The translations under genes and the position numbers were made by a program. This document shows positions 60,413 to 64,000 of a stretch of 64,000 bases of DNA, piece by piece. The DNA lies in contig CANFOS010000016.1 in the NCBI GenBank assembly GCA_947448735.1, positions 1 through 64,000 of the forward strand. Reading direction: 5' to 3'. Numbering within the stretch: the stretch's first letter is position 1; each line of letters opens with the position of its first letter. The notes under the pieces were generated by a model that was given only the letters and a program-made list of their open reading frames with translations, was not told the DNA's origin and made no database searches. The DNA is from Comamonadaceae bacterium. GTDB taxonomy: Bacteria; Pseudomonadota; Gammaproteobacteria; Burkholderiales; Burkholderiaceae_C.

Positions 60413-61621
60413 ATGAAAACCAACGTCAAACCACGCTTCGTCTGGGAAGACCCTTTTATGCTGCAAGACCAGCTGTCGGATGACGAACGCGCCATTCAGG
60501 AAGCGGCGCATCAGTTTTGCCAAGACAAGCTGCAAACCCGCGTGTTGATGGCCGCGCGCCACGAAAAATTTGACCGCGACATCATGAATGAAGCCGGTGC
60601 CATGGGCTTTTTGGGCTCCAGCATTGAAGGCTATGGCTGCGCTGGATTGAGCTATGTGGCTTACGGGCTGATTGCGCGCGAGGTTGAGCGGGTCGACAGT
60701 GGCTACCGCAGCGCCATCAGCGTGCAGTCGTCACTGGTCATGCACCCCATCAATGCCTACGGCAGCGAAGCACAAAAACAAAAATACCTGCCCAAGCTGG
60801 CCTCCGGCGAATGGGTTGGCTGCTTTGGTTTGACCGAGCCAAACCACGGCTCAGACCCAGCCAGCATGCTCAGCCGCGCCAAGCCGACCGATGGCGGCTT
60901 CATCATGAACGGCGCCAAGATGTGGATCACCAATTCACCGATTGCGGATGTGTTTGTGGTCTGGGCCAAGCTGACGGACCCGGACGGCAACACCGGCGGG
61001 CAGGAGTCCATTCGCGGCTTTATTCTGGAAAAAGGCATGAAAGGCCTGACTGCCCCCAAAATCGAAGGCAAGATGAGCCTGCGTGCGTCGATCACTGGCG
61101 AGATCGTGATGGACGGCGTGTTTGTGCCTGAAGAAAACATGCTGCCCAACGTGAGCGGCCTCAAAGGCCCGTTCGGCTGCTTGAATAAAGCGCGTTACGG
61201 CATTGCCTGGGGCGCTTTGGGTGCGGCTGAAGACTGCTGGTTTCGCGCCCGCCAATACACGATGGACCGCGTGCAGTTTGGCCGCCCACTGGCGCAAAAC
61301 CAGCTGATTCAAAAGAAACTGGCCGACATGCAAACCGAAATCGCCCTGGGCCTGCAAGCCTGCCTGCGGGTGGGGCGCCTGATGGACGAAGGCAAGGATG
61401 TGCCGGAAATGATTTCCATCATCAAGCGCAACAGCTGCGGCAAGGCGCTCGACATCGCCCGCATGGCGCGTGACATGCACGGCGGCAACGGCATTCATGA
61501 CGAGTACCACGTGATTCGCCACATGATCAATCTCGAGACGGTGAACACCTATGAAGGCACGCACGATGTGCATGCGCTGATTTTGGGTCGTGCGCAAACC
61601 GGTTTGCAGGCCTTTTATTGA
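60413..61621 (+). CDS. gcdH: Glutaryl-CoA dehydrogenase
   Basis: This 402-residue acyl-CoA dehydrogenase converts glutaryl-CoA to crotonyl-CoA in lysine, tryptophan and aromatic-acid breakdown. The FAD/substrate regions are [13 protein letters not shown] and [17 protein letters not shown]. The catalytic Glu lies in [10 protein letters not shown], and the Arg/Glu context around [18 protein letters not shown] fits GcdH. No glutarate operon genes are adjacent. Confidence 0.94.
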   Translation: MKTNVKPRFVWEDPFMLQDQLSDDERAIQEAAHQFCQDKLQTRVLMAARHEKFDRDIMNEAGAMGFLGSSIEGYGCAGLSYVAYGLIAREVERVDSGYRSAISVQSSLVMHPINAYGSEAQKQKYLPKLASGEWVGCFGLTEPNHGSDPASMLSRAKPTDGGFIMNGAKMWITNSPIADVFVVWAKLTDPDGNTGGQESIRGFILEKGMKGLTAPKIEGKMSLRASITGEIVMDGVFVPEENMLPNVSGLKGPFGCLNKARYGIAWGALGAAEDCWFRARQYTMDRVQFGRPLAQNQLIQKKLADMQTEIALGLQACLRVGRLMDEGKDVPEMISIIKRNSCGKALDIARMARDMHGGNGIHDEYHVIRHMINLETVNTYEGTHDVHALILGRAQTGLQAFY

Positions 61622-61648
61622 TTTTGGGCTAGATTCAGGGGTCTTTTC

Positions 61649-61699
61649 GGGCTACAAGCCAATGAAAATTTGGCTGAGCGGCTCCTCAATATATAGCGC
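61649..61699 (+). repeat. Dispersed repeat (copy 10), between gcdH and the ydcF-like gene
   Basis: It reads GGGCTACAAGCCAATG, then GGCTGAGCGGCTCCTC and AATATATAGCGC. It lies just upstream of the next start codon. Confidence 0.5.
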
Positions 61700-61716
61700 A
61701 TGATTTTCACAAGTCC

Positions 61717-62505
61717 ATGGAACCCGGTGCGCTGAAACCTCTGCTGTCCAGCCTGGTCTTGCCGTTGGCCGCTCTGGTGCTGCTGGCGCTCGCTGGGCTG
61801 GTACTGGCCGTTCAACCCCAACACCAGCGACAACATCAGCGCAAGGGCCTGCTGCTGGGCCTGATCAGCTTGACCAGCTTGTGGCTGCTGTCCTGTCAGG
61901 GCGTGGCGGTTTGGCTGGCGGCGAATGCCTTGCCGCAATACCCCCCCGTCACAGCTGCACAACTGAAGTTCCGGAAAGTTCAGGCGATTGTGGTTCTGGG
62001 CGGCGGTATCTACCCCCAAGCACCTGAATACGGCCAAGCCCAGCCCGGGCCTGCCAGCGCGGCGCGGCTGCGCTATGGCATCTGGCTGGCGCGGCAAACA
62101 GGTTTGCCGCTGGCTTTTACCGGCGGCAAGGGCTGGGCGGCGTCCGGCAGCACCAGCGTCTCTGAGGCCGAGGTGGCAGGCCAGGTGGCGCAGCAAGACT
62201 ACGGCGTGACGATTCGCTGGCTGGAGACAAAGTCGCGTGACACGCAGGAAAACGCCAGCCTGCTGGCGCCCATGCTCAAACGCGACGGCATCAGCAACAT
62301 TGCGCTGGTCACCGACGCCACGCACATGCCGCGCTCGGTTCTGGCGTTTGAGCGGCAAGGTCTGGCCATTGCCCCAGCCCCCACCGGTTTTGTCCTTCCC
62401 ACCCGATCAGGCCCGCTGCTTTGGCTGCCGTCTACCGAGGGCATCACGGCCTCCACCAGAGTTCTGCATGAATTGCTCGGGCTGACCGTTGCCAAGCTGC
62501 AATAG
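61717..62505 (+). CDS. YdcF-like DUF218 membrane protein
   Basis: The 262-residue protein has two N-terminal membrane helices (VLPLAALVLLALAGLVLAV, LLLGLISLTSLWLLSC) and a DUF218 domain starting AIVVLGGGIYP, with FTGGKG, SRDTQENA and LVTDATHMPRS. This is the ElyC/SanA/YdcF superfamily, linked to envelope biogenesis; the E. coli ElyC branch affects the undecaprenyl carrier. The precise role is open. Confidence 0.88.
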   Translation: MEPGALKPLLSSLVLPLAALVLLALAGLVLAVQPQHQRQHQRKGLLLGLISLTSLWLLSCQGVAVWLAANALPQYPPVTAAQLKFRKVQAIVVLGGGIYPQAPEYGQAQPGPASAARLRYGIWLARQTGLPLAFTGGKGWAASGSTSVSEAEVAGQVAQQDYGVTIRWLETKSRDTQENASLLAPMLKRDGISNIALVTDATHMPRSVLAFERQGLAIAPAPTGFVLPTRSGPLLWLPSTEGITASTRVLHELLGLTVAKLQ

Positions 62506-62524
62506 CCCCAAAACCCGACCTGGG

Positions 62525-62573
62525 TTGACGCAGAACACGCAAAAAGTTACATTACTAACCAGTCAGTCAGTAA
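62525..62573 (+). promoter_or_regulatory. Promoter with overlapping imperfect palindrome for the TetR gene
   Basis: TTGACG (62525-62530), a 17-bp spacer and TACATT (62548-62553) form a good sigma70 promoter. An imperfect inverted repeat with outer arms TTACT and AGTAA spans 62552-62573, covering the start site and ending 2 bp before the ATG. This is typical of TetR autoregulation. Confidence 0.7.
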
Positions 62574-62575
62574 CT

Positions 62576-63277
62576 ATGTCTTTGGTCAAAATCACCTGCC
62601 CCACCAAGAAAGCGATTCACGCCAAACATGAGCGCCGCAAGGAATCGCGTCCGGGCGAACTGCTGGAAGCGGCGCTGGACCTGTTTGTCGAAAAAGGCTT
62701 TGCCGCGACCCGCGTTGAAGAGGTCGCAGCCCGGGCAGGTGTCTCCAAAGGCACGCTGTTTTTGTACTTCCCGAGCAAAGAAGACCTGTTCAAAGCCGTG
62801 GTGCGCCAAAACATTTCGGGCCATTTCAAGGAATGGAACGAAACCTTTGACAACTTCAAGGGCACCAGTGCCGAGATGATCTCTCTTTGCGCCTATGCGT
62901 GGTGGCGACGCGTGGGTGCCACCAAGGCATCTGGCATTAAGAAGCTGATGCTGAGCGAGGCTGGCAACTTTCCAGATCTGGCGGCTTTTTATCGCCAGGA
63001 AGTCGTGGAGCCCGGGCAGTCGCTGATTCGCCGCATTTTGCAGCGCGGGCAAGATCGTGGCGAGCTCAGGGACATGGACCTGGACTACGCTGTTTTCAGC
63101 ATCATTTCGCCCATGATCTTCTTGATGCTGGCCAAACATTCGGCCGCCACCTGCGTGAGTGACCAGGCCAGCTTGGACCCTGAAAAATACATCGCCACAC
63201 AGCTGCAGATCGTCTTGTACGGCATGAGCCAAGCGCCGTTGCAAAACAAAAGCCCACTGAAGGAAACAAAAGAATGA
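62576..63277 (+). CDS. TetR/AcrR family regulator of the RND efflux genes
   Basis: The 233-residue repressor has an N-terminal helix-turn-helix (TRVEEVAARAGVSKGTLFLY, FPSKEDLF) and a C-terminal ligand domain. ATG 62576 is chosen because the promoter and palindrome end just before it; a longer frame would start upstream of the promoter. The stop overlaps the adaptor start (ATGA). It probably represses its own efflux operon until an inducer binds. Confidence 0.92.
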   Translation: MSLVKITCPTKKAIHAKHERRKESRPGELLEAALDLFVEKGFAATRVEEVAARAGVSKGTLFLYFPSKEDLFKAVVRQNISGHFKEWNETFDNFKGTSAEMISLCAYAWWRRVGATKASGIKKLMLSEAGNFPDLAAFYRQEVVEPGQSLIRRILQRGQDRGELRDMDLDYAVFSIISPMIFLMLAKHSAATCVSDQASLDPEKYIATQLQIVLYGMSQAPLQNKSPLKETKE

Positions 63278-64000
63278 ATGGGGCGAAAAAAAGCTGGCTC
63301 ACATGGCTGCTGATTCTGCTGGTGCTGGGTGCCGTGGGCACCGCGATAGCACGCGTGCTGTCGGCCCGCCAAGCGCAGCAAGAAGCGTTGGTCGCGGCCA
63401 GTGCCGCCAAACAGACAACCTCGGTCGAACTGGCAAGCACCGACGTGATGCAGGTCAGGGTGCTGGAGATCATGCAAGGCTTGGCGGTGTCTGGCTCGCT
63501 CAAGGCAGTCAACTCGGCAGTCATCAAGGCGCGTGTTGCTGGCGAGCTGCAAGGCCTGACAGTGCGCGAAGGCGACTTTGTCAAAGCCGGTCAGGTGATT
63601 GCCCGGATTGATGCCAGCGAATACCTGTCGCGGGTGCGCCAGTTCAAAGAGCAGGCAGATTCTGCCAAGGCGCAGGTTGATGTGGTGCAGCGCCAGTACG
63701 ACAACAACAAGGCCTTGGTCGACCAGGGTTTCATTTCCAAAACAGCACTGGACGCATCGCTGGCCAACCTGAATGCAGCGCAAGCCACCTACAAGGCAGC
63801 GCAGGCAGCGACTGACGTGGCGACAAAATCGTTGGATGACACGGTGTTGAAAGCGCCGATTTCTGGCCAGGTGTCGCAGCGCCTGGCGCAGCCCGGCGAG
63901 CGTGTCGCCATTGATGCGCGGATTGTCGAGGTCGTTGACCTGAGCCGCTTGGAGCTTGAGGCCACGCTGAGCGCTGCAGATTCGACCCAGATACAGCTCG
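63274..64000 (+). CDS. RND efflux periplasmic adaptor (3' end outside window)
   Basis: 242 residues are visible. An N-terminal anchor (WLTWLLILLVLGAVGTAIA) is followed by the first lipoyl half (IKARVAGELQGLTVREGDFV), a coiled-coil hairpin (QFKEQADSAKAQVDVVQRQ ... GFISKTALDAS) and the second lipoyl half (LKAPISGQVSQRLAQPGERV). This is a HlyD/AcrA-type adaptor. Its coupling to the TetR gene suggests that the RND pump gene follows beyond 64000. Confidence 0.92.
   Translation, partial: MNGAKKSWLTWLLILLVLGAVGTAIARVLSARQAQQEALVAASAAKQTTSVELASTDVMQVRVLEIMQGLAVSGSLKAVNSAVIKARVAGELQGLTVREGDFVKAGQVIARIDASEYLSRVRQFKEQADSAKAQVDVVQRQYDNNKALVDQGFISKTALDASLANLNAAQATYKAAQAATDVATKSLDDTVLKAPISGQVSQRLAQPGERVAIDARIVEVVDLSRLELEATLSAADSTQIQL

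Overview
The window looks like a chromosomal stretch of a betaproteobacterium of the order Burkholderiales, most likely family Comamonadaceae (Polaromonas / Rhodoferax / Limnohabitans relatives). The grounds are the gene content and order (coaBC-dut, pyrG-kdsA-eno-ftsB, dapA-bamC, queG next to tsaE-amiC, a Bug-type tripartite-tricarboxylate binding protein), the codon use, and two short dispersed repeat families that I associate with this family. I see no tRNA, rRNA, CRISPR array, prophage or insertion sequence. No database search was possible, so family names rest on motifs and recall.

Layout. (1) 1-15301, minus strand: a type I secretion operon. It reads, in order of transcription, a HlyB/LapB-like ABC exporter, a HlyD-like adaptor, a rearranged fragment of a subtilase/RTX gene, a secreted protein of unknown family, and the first 3228 residues of a giant RTX protein that runs off the left edge. 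The giant carries a lipase-like GHSLAG segment, a calcium-binding-type region, RTX repeats, a subtilase (S8) domain with a P-domain, more RTX repeats and four cadherin-like domains. (2) 15872-21355, minus: parC, a lytic transglycosylase, and parE. (3) 21483-27204, plus: MFS transporter, small membrane protein, SDR, methyltransferase, dapA, bamC, MBL-fold hydrolase. (4) 27278-32402: small lipoproteins, roxA, an SlyD-like PPIase, dut and coaBC. (5) 32502-37069, plus: pyrG-kdsA-DUF1330-eno-ftsB. (6) 37070-45895: hslO, a gamma-carbonic-anhydrase-like protein, a DUF455 protein, xerD, a Bug protein, an AEC permease, queG, tsaE, amiC and a glycine-zipper lipoprotein. (7) 45933-53372: a two-subunit Rieske oxygenase, dedA, mutL, an MFS drug transporter and miaA, the last leading into an AttEFGH-like ABC / FtsX-permease / AttH unit that runs to 57049. 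(8) 57066-64000: two divergent GSTs, a vapBC-type toxin-antitoxin pair, a second DUF1330 protein, msrA, gcdH, a YdcF-like protein, and a TetR regulator coupled to an RND efflux adaptor cut by the right edge.

The housekeeping part is ordinary. The places that deserve attention are the secretion operon, with its multi-enzyme giant and its rearranged partial copy; a dispersed repeat of about 45-50 bp found about ten times, several times inside reading frames without breaking them; a LexA-like site between parE and an MFS gene; and compact operator/promoter arrangements at vapBC and at the TetR gene.
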